Positions 33,499-42,761 are shown, counted from the first letter of the stretch. The stretch: 64,000 nucleotides of DNA from Geothrix sp. PMB-07 (GCF_030758935.1 NZ_CP132333.1:496001-560000); one strand, 5' to 3'. The notes: generated by a model not told the origin, from the sequence alone. A program made the numbers and translations.

Positions 33499-33570
33499 CA
33501 CCACCAAGACGCCAAGACACCAAGAAAAAACAAAGCCACCATTCATGAAGCTCTTGGTGTCTTGGTGGTG
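33499..33570. repeat. Palindromic repeat, CACCAAGA type, after moeA
   Basis: The left arm CACCACCAAGACGCCAAGAC continues to 33526; the right arm at 33551-33570 is complementary to CACCACCAAGACACCAAGAG. The left arm has one extra 8-base unit (GCCAAGAC) compared with the right. It begins 28 bases after the moeA stop. Confidence 0.75.
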
Positions 33571-33642
33571 AAAGTCCTTTTCTATTGCACTGAACGTAAC
33601 TTGGTATGGCACCAGACCGGATCCGATCCAACCCGTTCACCA

Positions 33643-33691
33643 CACAAAACACGGAGCCCCCGAGTCATCCCGGCGGGCTCCGTGTTTTGTG
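33643..33691. terminator. Bidirectional terminator between moeA and malic enzyme
   Basis: A perfect 17-base-pair stem, CACAAAACACGGAGCCC, with a 15-base loop and complement. By symmetry each strand has TTTT at the exit side of the GC-rich core. The two genes converge on it. Confidence 0.85.
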
Positions 33692-33705
33692 CGGTCATTC
33701 TAGTG

Positions 33706-35460
33706 TTAATCGACGGTGGTGGTGTGGAAGGCGGTTGCCCACTCTTGGGGCGCCGGTTCTTCGGGGAGGTAGGTCGGCGTCCACATGGCCTGGGCCACGG
33801 CGGAGGGGATGTCCTTCGCGTCGATGTGGCGTCGGGCGACGCCGCAGGCGATGGCATCCTTCACCACGGCTTCGGCCACGGCGGCGGTCACTTCGCGAAT
33901 CCGTTCCGCAGAGGGGAAGAGGCTGCCGGATTCCAGTTCGTCGGTGTGAATGGTGTTCGCGAGGCTGCGGGCCGCCGCGGAGAACATGCTGGTGGTGACT
34001 TCCTTGGCTTCGCACACCAGGGCGCCCAGCCCCACGCCGGGGAAGATGTAGACATTGTTGCCCTGGCCGATGACGTGCATCCGTCCGTTCATGGGCACGG
34101 GCTCGAAGGGGCTGCCCGTGGCGATGAGGGCCCGGCCCTCGGTCCAGCGCAGCACGTCCGCGGGCTTCGCTTCGCTCATGCTGGTGGGGTTGGACATGGG
34201 GAACACCAGGGGGCGTTCCACATGCTTGCCCATTTCGCGGATGGCTTCTTCCGTGAACGCGCCGGGCTCTCCGGACGTTCCAATGAGCATGGTGGGGTGC
34301 AGGGCGCGGATCACGGCCAGCAGGTCGCGGGGCTGGCCCTTCCCGAGACCCGCCTTCTCCGCCATGGCTGCGGGCCAGGCGAAGTCGCGTTTGTGCACGT
34401 CATTGATGGGCTCGTCATCCACCAGGAGGCCTTTGCTGTCGAGGTTCACGGTGGCCTGGGTCAGCGCATCGCCGCTCAGACCCTCCTGGCGCAGGGTTTC
34501 GCGGATCAGCCGCGCGATGCCCACGCCCGCGGCGCCCGCGCCGAGAATCACCACCCGCTGCTGCTGCAGGGGGATGCCGGTGACCCGGGCACCGGCGATC
34601 ATGCCCGCCACGCCCACGGCGGCCGTGCCCTGGATGTCGTCGTTGAAGCTGGTGATCTGCTTCTGGTAGCGATCCAGCAGGCGGAAGGCGTTGTTCTTCT
34701 TGAAGTCCTCCCACTGGAGCAGGGCCTTGGGGAAGCGCTTCTTCACGGCCTGGACGAACTCTTCCACGAGGGAATCGTACTCAGGGCCACGCAGCCGCGG
34801 AGCCCGCCAGCCGAGGTAGAGTTCATCGGCCAGGAGGGTCTGGTTGTCGGTGCCCACATCCAGGCTGATGGGAAGGGTCTGCCAGGGGGGAATGCCCGCC
34901 GCCGCGGTGTAGAGCGCCAGCTTGCCGATGGGGATGCCCATGCCGCCCGCACCCTGGTCGCCCAGGCCGAGGATGCGCTCGTTGTCTGTGACCACAATGA
35001 GGCGCACATCGTCATAGGGCGCGTTGCCCAGCACATCGTAGATCCGGCCCCGGTGTTCTGGCGTGATCCAGATGCCCCGGCCGCGGCGGAAGATATGGCT
35101 GAATTCCTGGCAGGCCTGACCCACGGTGGGGGTGTAGACGATGGGCAGGAATTCCTGGATGTGATCGAGGAGCACCCGGTAGAACAGATACTCGTTGCGA
35201 TCCTGCAGCGAGGCGAGGCCGATGAATTTCTCCAGGGGATCCTGCTTGCGGCTGATGTTGTTGTAGACGCGCAGGGATTGCTGCTCCAGGGTGCTCACCG
35301 TGTGGGGAAGCAGGCCATCCAAGCCGAAAGCCTGCCGCTCCTCTGCTGTGAAGGCCGTGCCCTTGGAATACATGGGGTGGCTTAATAGGCGCATGCCCCG
35401 GTACGGAACGGCCGCATGGGGCCTCCCGTTCTTGTCGACTGTCAGGCCGTAGCGTTCCAT
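33706..35460 (-). CDS. NAD-type malic enzyme
   Basis: Oxidative decarboxylation of malate to pyruvate. 584 residues, the long form typical of the SfcA/MaeA group. Signatures: FLPIVYTPTVGQACQ in the first third, the tyrosine/lysine region GLGDQGAGGMGIPIGKLALY, the metal-binding ITSFNDDIQGTAAVG and the nucleotide-binding VVILGAGAAGVGIARL. The start is ATG 35460, behind GGAGAG. It lies alone. The cofactor preference (NAD versus NADP) is inferred from the subgroup only. Confidence 0.92.
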   Translation of the reverse strand: MERYGLTVDKNGRPHAAVPYRGMRLLSHPMYSKGTAFTAEERQAFGLDGLLPHTVSTLEQQSLRVYNNISRKQDPLEKFIGLASLQDRNEYLFYRVLLDHIQEFLPIVYTPTVGQACQEFSHIFRRGRGIWITPEHRGRIYDVLGNAPYDDVRLIVVTDNERILGLGDQGAGGMGIPIGKLALYTAAAGIPPWQTLPISLDVGTDNQTLLADELYLGWRAPRLRGPEYDSLVEEFVQAVKKRFPKALLQWEDFKKNNAFRLLDRYQKQITSFNDDIQGTAAVGVAGMIAGARVTGIPLQQQRVVILGAGAAGVGIARLIRETLRQEGLSGDALTQATVNLDSKGLLVDDEPINDVHKRDFAWPAAMAEKAGLGKGQPRDLLAVIRALHPTMLIGTSGEPGAFTEEAIREMGKHVERPLVFPMSNPTSMSEAKPADVLRWTEGRALIATGSPFEPVPMNGRMHVIGQGNNVYIFPGVGLGALVCEAKEVTTSMFSAAARSLANTIHTDELESGSLFPSAERIREVTAAVAEAVVKDAIACGVARRHIDAKDIPSAVAQAMWTPTYLPEEPAPQEWATAFHTTTVD

Positions 35461-35672
35461 ATCGCACTCTCCGTTGCAGGGGGCAGGGGCCCCAGGTTCG
35501 TACACAGGACATCCCCTCCGCCCGTTCGGGCAGGGGCGGGGACTGGCCTCGAAAAGAACATGCCGAACTCCTCGGAGTTGGTTGGGCACTGACGCACGCC
35601 CAGACCTCAGCCCAGCGGCATACCGCACCAATATGGGTTGGTACGTTAATGATGTCCAGGTTGTTAATGCAT
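35461..35672. other. Leader and promoter gap upstream of malic enzyme
   Basis: 212 bases between two minus-strand genes. A bulged hairpin (CCCCT...GCCCG / CGGGC...AGGGG, 35513-35536) lies in the malic enzyme leader. The part from 35620 to 35680 is less GC-rich and is the probable promoter, but no clear -35/-10 pair is visible. Confidence 0.3.
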
Positions 35673-36899
35673 TCAGCGCAGACCAGCGCTTCCTTTTCCC
35701 GCCAGTGAGCCCGGATCTCTCTGGAACAAGTCAGCGGGCCAGCGTCGGCCGGTGCTTGGATCCTTCAGGGTGCGTTTGAGCACGACATCGAAGAGCAGTG
35801 GGTTCCGCTTCCAGATTTCATTGAGGGCCTGGCGCTCGTTCGGCGTGAGCATCCCCAGCTTCACCAGCTGCCGCGTCCAGATGACGAGATCCACGCCGGG
35901 CAGCGGATAGTCGCTGCCGTTGAGCAGACGGCCATCAAACTCAGGATGGGCCAGCAGATGTTGAAGAGGGGCAGGCAGCCGGTTGATCTGGGTGATGGCG
36001 GAGAGGTCGCCGAAGAGGTGGCCCTGGTACCGCGGTTCGTTCATGAGGCGCAGGAACAGCTCGAAGTTCGGGGCTGCTGTCCCGGGATGGTCCAGATCCT
36101 CGTTGCGCCCGAGGCTGGCGCAGTGGGCCACGATCACCGTGACCCCCAGATCCAGCGGGCGGCGCAGGCGCAGGGGATTACCCAGGGCCTGGGCCCCCTT
36201 TACGGCCACGGCCTTTTCCTCGCCCGCATGGGTGAGCAGCACCACGCCCAGTTCCTTCATGCGGCGGTAGAAAGGATCGAAGGCGGGATTGGCCGGATCG
36301 ATGGCCTGGGCGTTGGGCAGCCACTTCATCAGGCGAGCGCCCCGGGCGGCGCAGGCCTCCAGTTCCTGGATGGCATCTTTTCGGGCCGGGTGGATGGAGA
36401 TGACCGGCGTGATCAGATCGGGGTGCCGAGCAGCGAGGTCGAGCACGTAGGCGTTGGGTACGTGGAATTCGGTGCGGATGGGATCGGGCGTGCCATCCGG
36501 CTTGTAGGCGCGGTCCATGGCCAGCAGGTGGATTCGCACGGGACGCGGGAAGGCCCGGGCCCGGGCCAGCAGAACCTCGACATAGTCCCGGTCGAAATGA
36601 TCGAGGCCCTTCACGCCGGTGGCCTTCAGGTAGAGGCCCGTCTCCAGGCGCTTGAGCGGGTGCCGGGCGCTGAGCTTCTCAGGGTTCACGAACGTGCCGT
36701 CGCCATCCTGACCGAGACCCAGCGCATGCACATGCACATCGATCAGGGGGCGGGCTGGATCCAGATCCGAGAAAGCGCGGTCGATGAGGGCCTGGGCGGC
36801 GGGGGAGAAGGGCGCTGAAGGCGGTAGGCCCGCGATTACGGCAGTACTGAGGCAGAGGCCCAGCGCGAGGAGAAGCCATCGGGTTGAAGTCGGGAACAT
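35673..36899 (-). CDS. Secreted amidohydrolase-family protein
   Basis: 408 residues with a signal peptide (WLLLALGLCLSTAVIAGL). The TIM-barrel metal-dependent hydrolase pattern begins with LIDVHVHAL (HxH), with LLTHAGEEK and VIVAHCASLG supplying later histidines and LLNGSDYPLPG the final aspartate. These fit the amidohydrolase-2-like group. The substrate is unknown. The start codon has no strong ribosome-binding site. It is followed on the same strand by malic enzyme after 212 bases, so co-transcription is uncertain. Confidence 0.75.
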   Translation of the reverse strand: MFPTSTRWLLLALGLCLSTAVIAGLPPSAPFSPAAQALIDRAFSDLDPARPLIDVHVHALGLGQDGDGTFVNPEKLSARHPLKRLETGLYLKATGVKGLDHFDRDYVEVLLARARAFPRPVRIHLLAMDRAYKPDGTPDPIRTEFHVPNAYVLDLAARHPDLITPVISIHPARKDAIQELEACAARGARLMKWLPNAQAIDPANPAFDPFYRRMKELGVVLLTHAGEEKAVAVKGAQALGNPLRLRRPLDLGVTVIVAHCASLGRNEDLDHPGTAAPNFELFLRLMNEPRYQGHLFGDLSAITQINRLPAPLQHLLAHPEFDGRLLNGSDYPLPGVDLVIWTRQLVKLGMLTPNERQALNEIWKRNPLLFDVVLKRTLKDPSTGRRWPADLFQRDPGSLAGKGSAGLR

Positions 36900-36943
36900 C
36901 GAACCGTTTTAGCAGGAACGGCTCGGCGGCGCTGGCATCAGGC

Positions 36944-38449
36944 TCAGGGTGTCACCACCACCTGCACCGTGCGGCTGACGCTGCCGTAGGGCCCCTGGGC
37001 GGTCAAGGTGTACGTGGTGGTGGTGGCGGGCTTCACCGTGGCACTGCCACCCGTGGCCCAGCCCACTTCCGGCGAGATGAACCAGCGGGTGGCGTTGGCG
37101 CTGGTCCAGGTGAGTTGGACGGTGCTTCCGGCCTTGATGCTGGTGGGGGCGGCGCCGAAGCCATTGAGGGTGGGCGCTGGGCCCGTGGGATCGCTGGTGT
37201 ACACGGTGCCCATCTGCACCACTTCGAGATCAGAGCCCTTGATGCCCGAGAGCCGCGACAGCTGGTCGTTGTCCCAGCGGTCATCGGGCGCGCCCGAGAT
37301 GTACCAGGCGCTGCCGTTGTCGGCCAGGATCATGCCATAGCGCTTGAGGGCCGCCAGCACCAGCCGGGCCTGGGTCGGATAGCCACTGATGTCGACGCCA
37401 GCCTTCAGGCGAACCCGCAGGCCCATGGGCGGCGCATTGGGGTTGGTGTTGCTGGAGGCCCAGTGGGTGGCGGGCAGCACGTAGGCTTTCCGCGAGGTGG
37501 GCACCGTGAAGCGCAGGGCATGGGTGATGGCGCCGGCAGCCACTTCGTCGTAGCGGGCCAGGCCCGGGAAGATGGGCAGGCCTGCCGCATCGGCGCTGGT
37601 CCAGCCGTAGGGGCGCAGGGTGTTGCTCTTCAGATCCCACACCGCCGTGCCATCCGCCTGCCAAGTGCCATTGGCTTGCGGGAAGGCCCGGTACAGTTCG
37701 TAGAGCAGGCAGGTGTCTCGGTCCATGACCAGCACGTGCCGATCACCGTTGGAACTGCTGCCGCCTTCGACGGGCGCGGTGGCGGGAATGGGCATGGGGC
37801 CTGGGTCGCCCTCGGTGGGATAACCGTTGGGTCCGAACGCCACCGCCACCTTCGGCTGGGCCGCCGAGGAAACCACGATATACGGGATGCCGATGGGGCT
37901 GCCGTTGTACAGACCCGCCCCGAAATCCGGATGCAGGCCCGTACCGGCCCCGATGAAGGCGATGATGGCGGCGCTGTTGGGATCCACAGGGGCCGCGGAG
38001 ATGTCCTGGTTCCAGGCGTTGTCAGCGGGGAAGGGGGTGAAGCCCTGCAGGCCGGCCCCCACACCCAGGGCTGCACCGTTGCAGGCTCCCGCGGGCGGTT
38101 GAACGGATACCGTGATGGCGGCCTGGGCGGAGAGGGTCGGATCCGCCACGCTCGTGGCTTTCACGTGGAAGCTGCCTGCGCCAGCCGGTGCCGTGTAGAG
38201 GCCTGCGGCGCTCACGGTGCCGCCGCCGGTTTCCACCACGCTCCAGGTCACGGCGGGATTGGCGGTGCCGGTGACGGTGGCGGTGAAGGTTTGGGTGCCG
38301 CTGGTCCAGAGGTTGGCGCTCGGGGGTGAAAGGCTGACACCGGGGCTTGGTGCGGGAGGCGCACCGGCAGGGGTGGCGGAACCCTTGCCGCCTCCGCAGG
38401 CCAGGAGGGTCCCCAGGATCGCGGCGAGCATCCAGATGGGGTTGCGCAT
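36944..38449 (-). CDS. Lipoprotein with Ig-like domains and a conserved central domain
   Basis: 501 residues. A lipoprotein signal (MRNPIWMLAAILGTLLACGG, lipobox LLAC) is followed by a BIG2-like domain (about 35 to 120, VSLSPPSANLWTSGTQTFTA). A central domain of about 280 residues begins FPADNAWNQDISAAP and contains HPDFGAG, GDRHVLVMDRDTCLLYELY, LRPYGWTSADAAGLPIFPGL and MILADNGSAWYISG. I recall this domain from secreted proteins of diverse bacteria but know no function. An Ig-like domain with STVQLTWTSANAT ends it. ATG 38449 is chosen because TTGGAG lies six bases upstream. It is alone and divergent from the POT transporter. Confidence 0.8.
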   Translation of the reverse strand: MRNPIWMLAAILGTLLACGGGKGSATPAGAPPAPSPGVSLSPPSANLWTSGTQTFTATVTGTANPAVTWSVVETGGGTVSAAGLYTAPAGAGSFHVKATSVADPTLSAQAAITVSVQPPAGACNGAALGVGAGLQGFTPFPADNAWNQDISAAPVDPNSAAIIAFIGAGTGLHPDFGAGLYNGSPIGIPYIVVSSAAQPKVAVAFGPNGYPTEGDPGPMPIPATAPVEGGSSSNGDRHVLVMDRDTCLLYELYRAFPQANGTWQADGTAVWDLKSNTLRPYGWTSADAAGLPIFPGLARYDEVAAGAITHALRFTVPTSRKAYVLPATHWASSNTNPNAPPMGLRVRLKAGVDISGYPTQARLVLAALKRYGMILADNGSAWYISGAPDDRWDNDQLSRLSGIKGSDLEVVQMGTVYTSDPTGPAPTLNGFGAAPTSIKAGSTVQLTWTSANATRWFISPEVGWATGGSATVKPATTTTYTLTAQGPYGSVSRTVQVVVTP

Positions 38450-38553
38450 GGTGATCTCCAAGGGCCAAAGGAACCTTCGAGTGTTGTCTGAGTGTCGCGG
38501 AAGTCAATTAGACCGGAAGGGCTATGGCACACTAAACAGACCATGAGGTAATC

Positions 38554-39918
38554 ATGACTTCAGAGCCCACGTTTCGAGAGAAGTACAGCTTTCCAGCCTC
38601 CTTCTGGAACGCGAACCTCACCGAGCTCTTCGAGCGGGCCGCCTACTACTCCATGGCCAGCTTCATCGTCATCTACTTGGGGCGGCTGGGGCTGGGCGAC
38701 TACTGGCCCAGCACCCTCAACAGCGTGCTGTGGTTCCTGGTCTACTTCCTGCCCATCCTCAGCGGCACCATCGCCGATCAGATCGGCTTCCGCCGCAGTC
38801 TCCTCATGGCCTGTGTGCTGTTGGTGGGCGGTTACTTCCTCATGGGGTATCCGGTCTGGTTCGGTGGCCAGACGCTGGCACCGCAGGCAGGCCGGGATGT
38901 CACGGCGGGCATGGGCGTCATGCTGCCCGTGGCGGCAGCCATTCTGCTCATTGGCATCGGTGCCTCCTTCGTGAAGCCCTGCATCGCGGGCACGGTACAG
39001 CGCACCCACCTGGGCAAGGCCACCCTGGCCTTCGGCATCTTCTATACCGTGATCAACGTGGGCAGCGTGTTCGGACGCCTCACGGCCTTCTTCGTGCGCA
39101 CCAAGCTCGGCAAGCTCGACACCATCTTCATCGTCTCCATGATCGCCTCTGTGCTGGCGTTCCTGGTGGTGACGCTCCTGTACCGCGATCCCGAGGCGGC
39201 GGTGGATCTCAGCAAGCCCAAGCGCAGCCTCGGCGAGATCTTCATCGGGATGTTCAAGGTGCTCGGCAACGGCCGCTTCGCCATGTTCCTGCTGGTGAGC
39301 AGCGGTTTCTACTTCATCTACAACCAGGTCTACAACGTGCTGCCGCTTTACGTCTCGAAGACGGTCGAGCTGGGCCCGCGCATGGATCTCTACACCCTGG
39401 CCAATCCCCTCACCATCGTGTTGTTCCAGCTGGTCATCACCAAGGTCTTCGGCAAGCTCCCCCCCATCAAATCCATCATCGTGGGCACGGTCATCATCGG
39501 CCTGGCCATGCTGATCAACGTGGCGCCCCTGTTCATGGCGGGCGGCGTGACCATGCGGGTGTGGCTGCCCTTGGGCAGCCTCTTCGTGGTGATGACCGTG
39601 GCGCTCATTGCGTTCGGCGAACTCTTCGCCGCCAGCCGCCTCTACGAATACATCGGATCCCTGGCGCCCAAGGGCCAGGAGGGCCTGTTCCTGGGCTATG
39701 CCAACCTGCCCATGGCCATCGGCAGCCTGGTGGGGGGCCCTGCGGGGGCCTGGCTCTTCAACAAGGTCATGTGCGCGGGAGCGGTGAAGCAGTCCAGCGG
39801 CCTCCTGCAACTCGACCCCAAAGCCGCGGCCAGCGGTTGGATCATCCTCACCCTCTTCGGCCTGGGCAGCGCCCTCAGCCTGTGGGTCTACAACCGCTGG
39901 CTGCAGAAGCAGGGCTAG
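38554..39918 (+). CDS. POT/PTR-family (MFS) peptide transporter
   Basis: 454 residues with about 12 membrane helices. The N-terminal LTELFERAAYYSMA matches the ExxER motif of proton-dependent oligopeptide transporters, and LSGTIADQIGFRRSLL is the MFS loop 2-3 motif. The canonical motif is E-R-F-Y-Y-G; here A-A-Y-Y-S replaces part of it, so it may be a distant member with a different substrate. It is a single gene, with a weak GAGG ribosome-binding site. Confidence 0.75.
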   Translation: MTSEPTFREKYSFPASFWNANLTELFERAAYYSMASFIVIYLGRLGLGDYWPSTLNSVLWFLVYFLPILSGTIADQIGFRRSLLMACVLLVGGYFLMGYPVWFGGQTLAPQAGRDVTAGMGVMLPVAAAILLIGIGASFVKPCIAGTVQRTHLGKATLAFGIFYTVINVGSVFGRLTAFFVRTKLGKLDTIFIVSMIASVLAFLVVTLLYRDPEAAVDLSKPKRSLGEIFIGMFKVLGNGRFAMFLLVSSGFYFIYNQVYNVLPLYVSKTVELGPRMDLYTLANPLTIVLFQLVITKVFGKLPPIKSIIVGTVIIGLAMLINVAPLFMAGGVTMRVWLPLGSLFVVMTVALIAFGELFAASRLYEYIGSLAPKGQEGLFLGYANLPMAIGSLVGGPAGAWLFNKVMCAGAVKQSSGLLQLDPKAAASGWIILTLFGLGSALSLWVYNRWLQKQG

Positions 39919-39981
39919 GGTTACGTCCCAACCATCTTCGGCGATGATGTTCAGAAGGGGGCCCTTCTGAACCTGCTGACC

Positions 39982-41601
39982 ATGCTTCGTCTTCAATGGG
40001 TGGCCGGATGGGCCTCGCCTTGGAAGCGGCGCGAGGATCCGCGGCTGCTCCTCCGGCGTTCCTGGGGGAAGGAGGTGGTCAGGGAGCGGTTTACGTTCCA
40101 ACTGGCTCGGTACCACGAACGGAAGGTGGGACTGTGCCCCACGGTGGACGAGGGCACCTGGCATGACCTGGCTATGGACCAGGTGTTTGCAAAGGTGGAT
40201 CGGACCCTCGGCTTCCCCGGGCGCCAGGTGCTCTACCACCAGTTGCGAACCTATGAAGAGGATGATGCCGTCTTGGCTGAGCGCGACCGGCAGCGGCGCG
40301 TTCTCCGTACGGATGCGAGCCTTCGGGAGGACGTTCAACTCAGCCTGGCCGGGCTGGACGGGGATGATGCTGCCTGGCTGACGCCATTGCTGATGGACGA
40401 CCTTCCTCCCAAGCCAAGATGGGCTTGGGTCCTGCACGTTTGCGGGCTGGCACCCTTGGCCTGTTTGCTCGGTATGGCGGCATGGCCGATCCTGCTTATC
40501 CCCGGGGTGCTGCTGGCCTGTCTGAACCTCCTCATCAACGAAACCTATGGGCGGAAGCTCTCGCCGCATTTCGCAGGGTTGTCGCAGATCTACAAGCTGC
40601 AAAAGGTGGCCGGTCGGGTGGCGAATCTTTCCGGCGCGGACCGGCTGCCACAGGTCGCGACCTTGCGCCAAAGCGTCTGGGTGCGGACCCAGCTCCAGAG
40701 ACGCCTGTTCTGGTTGGCGGTGGATCGGGAACGGCTCAACGAGTTGATCCTCTCCCTGATCTCCTACATCAATTTGTTCTTCCTGGTGGATATCCAAACC
40801 TACTTTGCTTCCTTGAACCTGCTTCGCCGTCATCAGGCGGAATGGGTGGCGATGCTGGAAGCCGTTGGAACCCTGGATGCAGCCCTTTCCGTGGCTTCCT
40901 TTGCCGATGGGCTGTCGCAGAGCTGCACGCCCACGCGGGCCAAGGGGCGTCGCCTGGAGGCCCAGGGGCTCTATCATCCGCTGCTTCCCGCGCCAGTCGG
41001 GAATCCCATTCACTGCGAAGGGCGGTCCGTCCTCATCACGGGTTCCAACATGGCAGGGAAGACTACCTTTATCCGCACGGTGGGTATCAACGTCATTCTG
41101 GCTCGGACACTGAATCTCTGTTTGGCAGAACGAGCCACGATTCCTGCGGCTCAAGTTCGCTCCTCCATCCGCCGGGAGGATCGGCTGGCTCAGGGCGACA
41201 GCTACTACCTGGCCGAGCTGGAGAGGGTTCGGGAGATGCTTCAGGATGCAGAAGGCGGAAACCTCTGGCTGTTTCTCATTGATGAAATTTTCCGAGGCAC
41301 CAATACGCTAGAGCGGGTTTCCGCCGCCACTGCGGTGCTTCACCATCTGGGCCGGGCCCACCTCACCATGGTGACCACCCACGACTTGGAGCTGCAGGAT
41401 CTGCTGTCCGACACCTTCGACATGTTTCATTTCAGCGAGCAGATCGTGGACGGGAAATACGGGTTCAACTACCGCATCCAGGCGGGCCCCACCACCGGGC
41501 GCAATGCCATCCGCTTGCTGGAACTCCGAGGTTATCCGGAAACCATCACACGCGAAGCCCGACAACTGGCTGACCGGGTGGTAGCTCGAAACTTGGCATG
41601 A
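39982..41601 (+). CDS. Membrane-anchored MutS-like ATPase
   Basis: 539 residues. The C-terminal 200 residues form a MutS-type ABC ATPase: Walker A GSNMAGKTTFIRTVG, the MutS-specific STRR-like segment REDRLAQGDSYYLAELERV, Walker B LFLIDEIFRGTNTLERVSA and THDLELQDLL. The N-terminal mismatch-recognition domain is absent. Instead a strongly hydrophobic stretch (about residues 145 to 185, WVLHVCGLAPLACLLGMAAW then a second helix) predicts two membrane helices. A mismatch-repair role is therefore unlikely; a membrane function is inferred. The start has no clear ribosome-binding site. No partner gene is adjacent. Confidence 0.8.
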   Translation: MLRLQWVAGWASPWKRREDPRLLLRRSWGKEVVRERFTFQLARYHERKVGLCPTVDEGTWHDLAMDQVFAKVDRTLGFPGRQVLYHQLRTYEEDDAVLAERDRQRRVLRTDASLREDVQLSLAGLDGDDAAWLTPLLMDDLPPKPRWAWVLHVCGLAPLACLLGMAAWPILLIPGVLLACLNLLINETYGRKLSPHFAGLSQIYKLQKVAGRVANLSGADRLPQVATLRQSVWVRTQLQRRLFWLAVDRERLNELILSLISYINLFFLVDIQTYFASLNLLRRHQAEWVAMLEAVGTLDAALSVASFADGLSQSCTPTRAKGRRLEAQGLYHPLLPAPVGNPIHCEGRSVLITGSNMAGKTTFIRTVGINVILARTLNLCLAERATIPAAQVRSSIRREDRLAQGDSYYLAELERVREMLQDAEGGNLWLFLIDEIFRGTNTLERVSAATAVLHHLGRAHLTMVTTHDLELQDLLSDTFDMFHFSEQIVDGKYGFNYRIQAGPTTGRNAIRLLELRGYPETITREARQLADRVVARNLA

Positions 41602-41625
41602 ATTTGTGGTGATACAAGGATATGA

Positions 41626-41701
41626 GCCACAGATGAACACGGATGAACTCAGATAAAGACCGGGGGTCTTTCATCCGTGTTGATCTGTGTTCATCTGTGG
41701 C
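41626..41701. repeat. Palindromic repeat, CACAGATGAA type, after the MutS-like gene
   Basis: GCCACAGATGAACAC at 41626-41640 is repeated exactly inverted at 41687-41701; the arms continue imperfectly inward with CGGATGAA units. It lies 24 bases after one stop and 15 bases before the stop of the convergent hppD gene. Confidence 0.75.
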
Positions 41702-41716
41702 AAAAGCAAGTGATTT

Positions 41717-42748
41717 TCAGATCACGCCACGCCGCTGCTGGTCGCGTTCGATGGAGCGGAACAGGGCAGTGAAGTTGCCTTCTCCGAAGCCCAGGTCGTT
41801 CTCGCGCTGGATGATCTCGATGAAGATGGGGCCGATGATGTTCTTGGTGAAGATCTGCAGCAGGTAGCCGTGCTCGTTGCCGTCCACCAGCACCTTGTGG
41901 GCTTCGATGCGCTTGGGGTCTTCGCGCACGCCGGGCACGCGCTGAAAGACTTCCTGGTAGTAGTCGGGATCGATGTCCAGGGTCTCGATGGGGGATCCGG
42001 CCATGGCATCCAGGGAGGCCAGGATGTCGCGGGTGGCGAAGGCCAGGTGCTGCACGCCGGGGCCGTCGTATTCGCGCAGGTATTCCGCGATCTGATCCTT
42101 GTCGGACTTGGGCTGGTTGATGGGGATGCAGAAGCTGCCATCGGGGCTGCGCAGGGCGTACGAGGTGAGGCCCGTTTTCATGCCCTTGATGTCGAAGTAG
42201 CGCACTTCGAAAAAGCCGAAGACGTTCTTGTAGAAGTCGGCCCACTGTTCCATGGTGCCCGGATGCACGTTGTTGGTGAGGTGGTCCACGGTGAGGAAGC
42301 CCTTGTCGGGCTGGAGGAGCGGATCCGCGTGGGGCACGAAGTCCGCCTCGAGGATGCTGCCCTTGGCGCCGAAGCGGTCGATGAAGTAGATGAGGCTGTC
42401 GCCGATGCCGTGGATGGCGGGGTAGGGGAGATCCTGGCGGGTGGCGGCCTTGGCGCCTCGGCGCAGGGCCTCGGTGTGGGCGAAGGCGGCGTCATCCACG
42501 CGCCAGCCCATGCTGGAGATGGCGGGGCCATGGGCCTTGGCGAAATCGCGGGAGAAGCCCGTGTGGCCATCGTTCAGCAGGAAGGTGATGTCGTGCTGCT
42601 GGTAGGCGGCGATGGGCAGGGTGGCGTGCTGGCGCGTGCGGGAAAAGCCGAAGGCCAGGAAGAGCTTCTCCAGGTCCGCGGTGCTGGGCCCGCAGAATTC
42701 GGTGAAGTCGATGCCGCGCAGGCCGAGGGGATTGGGATGGGTGGTCAT
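41717..42748 (-). CDS. hppD: 4-hydroxyphenylpyruvate dioxygenase
   Basis: Converts 4-hydroxyphenylpyruvate to homogentisate in tyrosine breakdown. 343 residues, the usual bacterial length. The iron ligands can be placed in LTVDHLTNNVH (H), GVQHLAFATRD (H) and IFIEIIQREND (E). The N-terminal half is the degenerate vicinal-oxygen-chelate domain starting GIDFTEFCGP. AAGGAGG precedes ATG 42748. It follows hmgA by 13 bases, so the two catabolic steps are one operon. Confidence 0.95.
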   Translation of the reverse strand: MTTHPNPLGLRGIDFTEFCGPSTADLEKLFLAFGFSRTRQHATLPIAAYQQHDITFLLNDGHTGFSRDFAKAHGPAISSMGWRVDDAAFAHTEALRRGAKAATRQDLPYPAIHGIGDSLIYFIDRFGAKGSILEADFVPHADPLLQPDKGFLTVDHLTNNVHPGTMEQWADFYKNVFGFFEVRYFDIKGMKTGLTSYALRSPDGSFCIPINQPKSDKDQIAEYLREYDGPGVQHLAFATRDILASLDAMAGSPIETLDIDPDYYQEVFQRVPGVREDPKRIEAHKVLVDGNEHGYLLQIFTKNIIGPIFIEIIQRENDLGFGEGNFTALFRSIERDQQRRGVI

Positions 42749-42761
42749 CTTGGACTCCTCC

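Noticed and set aside
33643-33691. The terminator stem contains CACGGAG, so it could be another repeat-family member
   Set aside because: It lacks the CACCAC end and tandem units, and its 17-base stem is explained by termination of the two convergent genes.
33478-35385. A 635-codon frame on the plus strand over malic enzyme, starting in the palindromic repeat
   Set aside because: It is antisense to malic enzyme beyond the terminator. Only the short HHQDAKTPRK stretch within the repeat is of interest.
38560-41154. An 864-codon antisense frame over the POT transporter and MutS-like gene
   Set aside because: Spans two well-supported genes and the gap between them; residue composition is typical of shadow frames.
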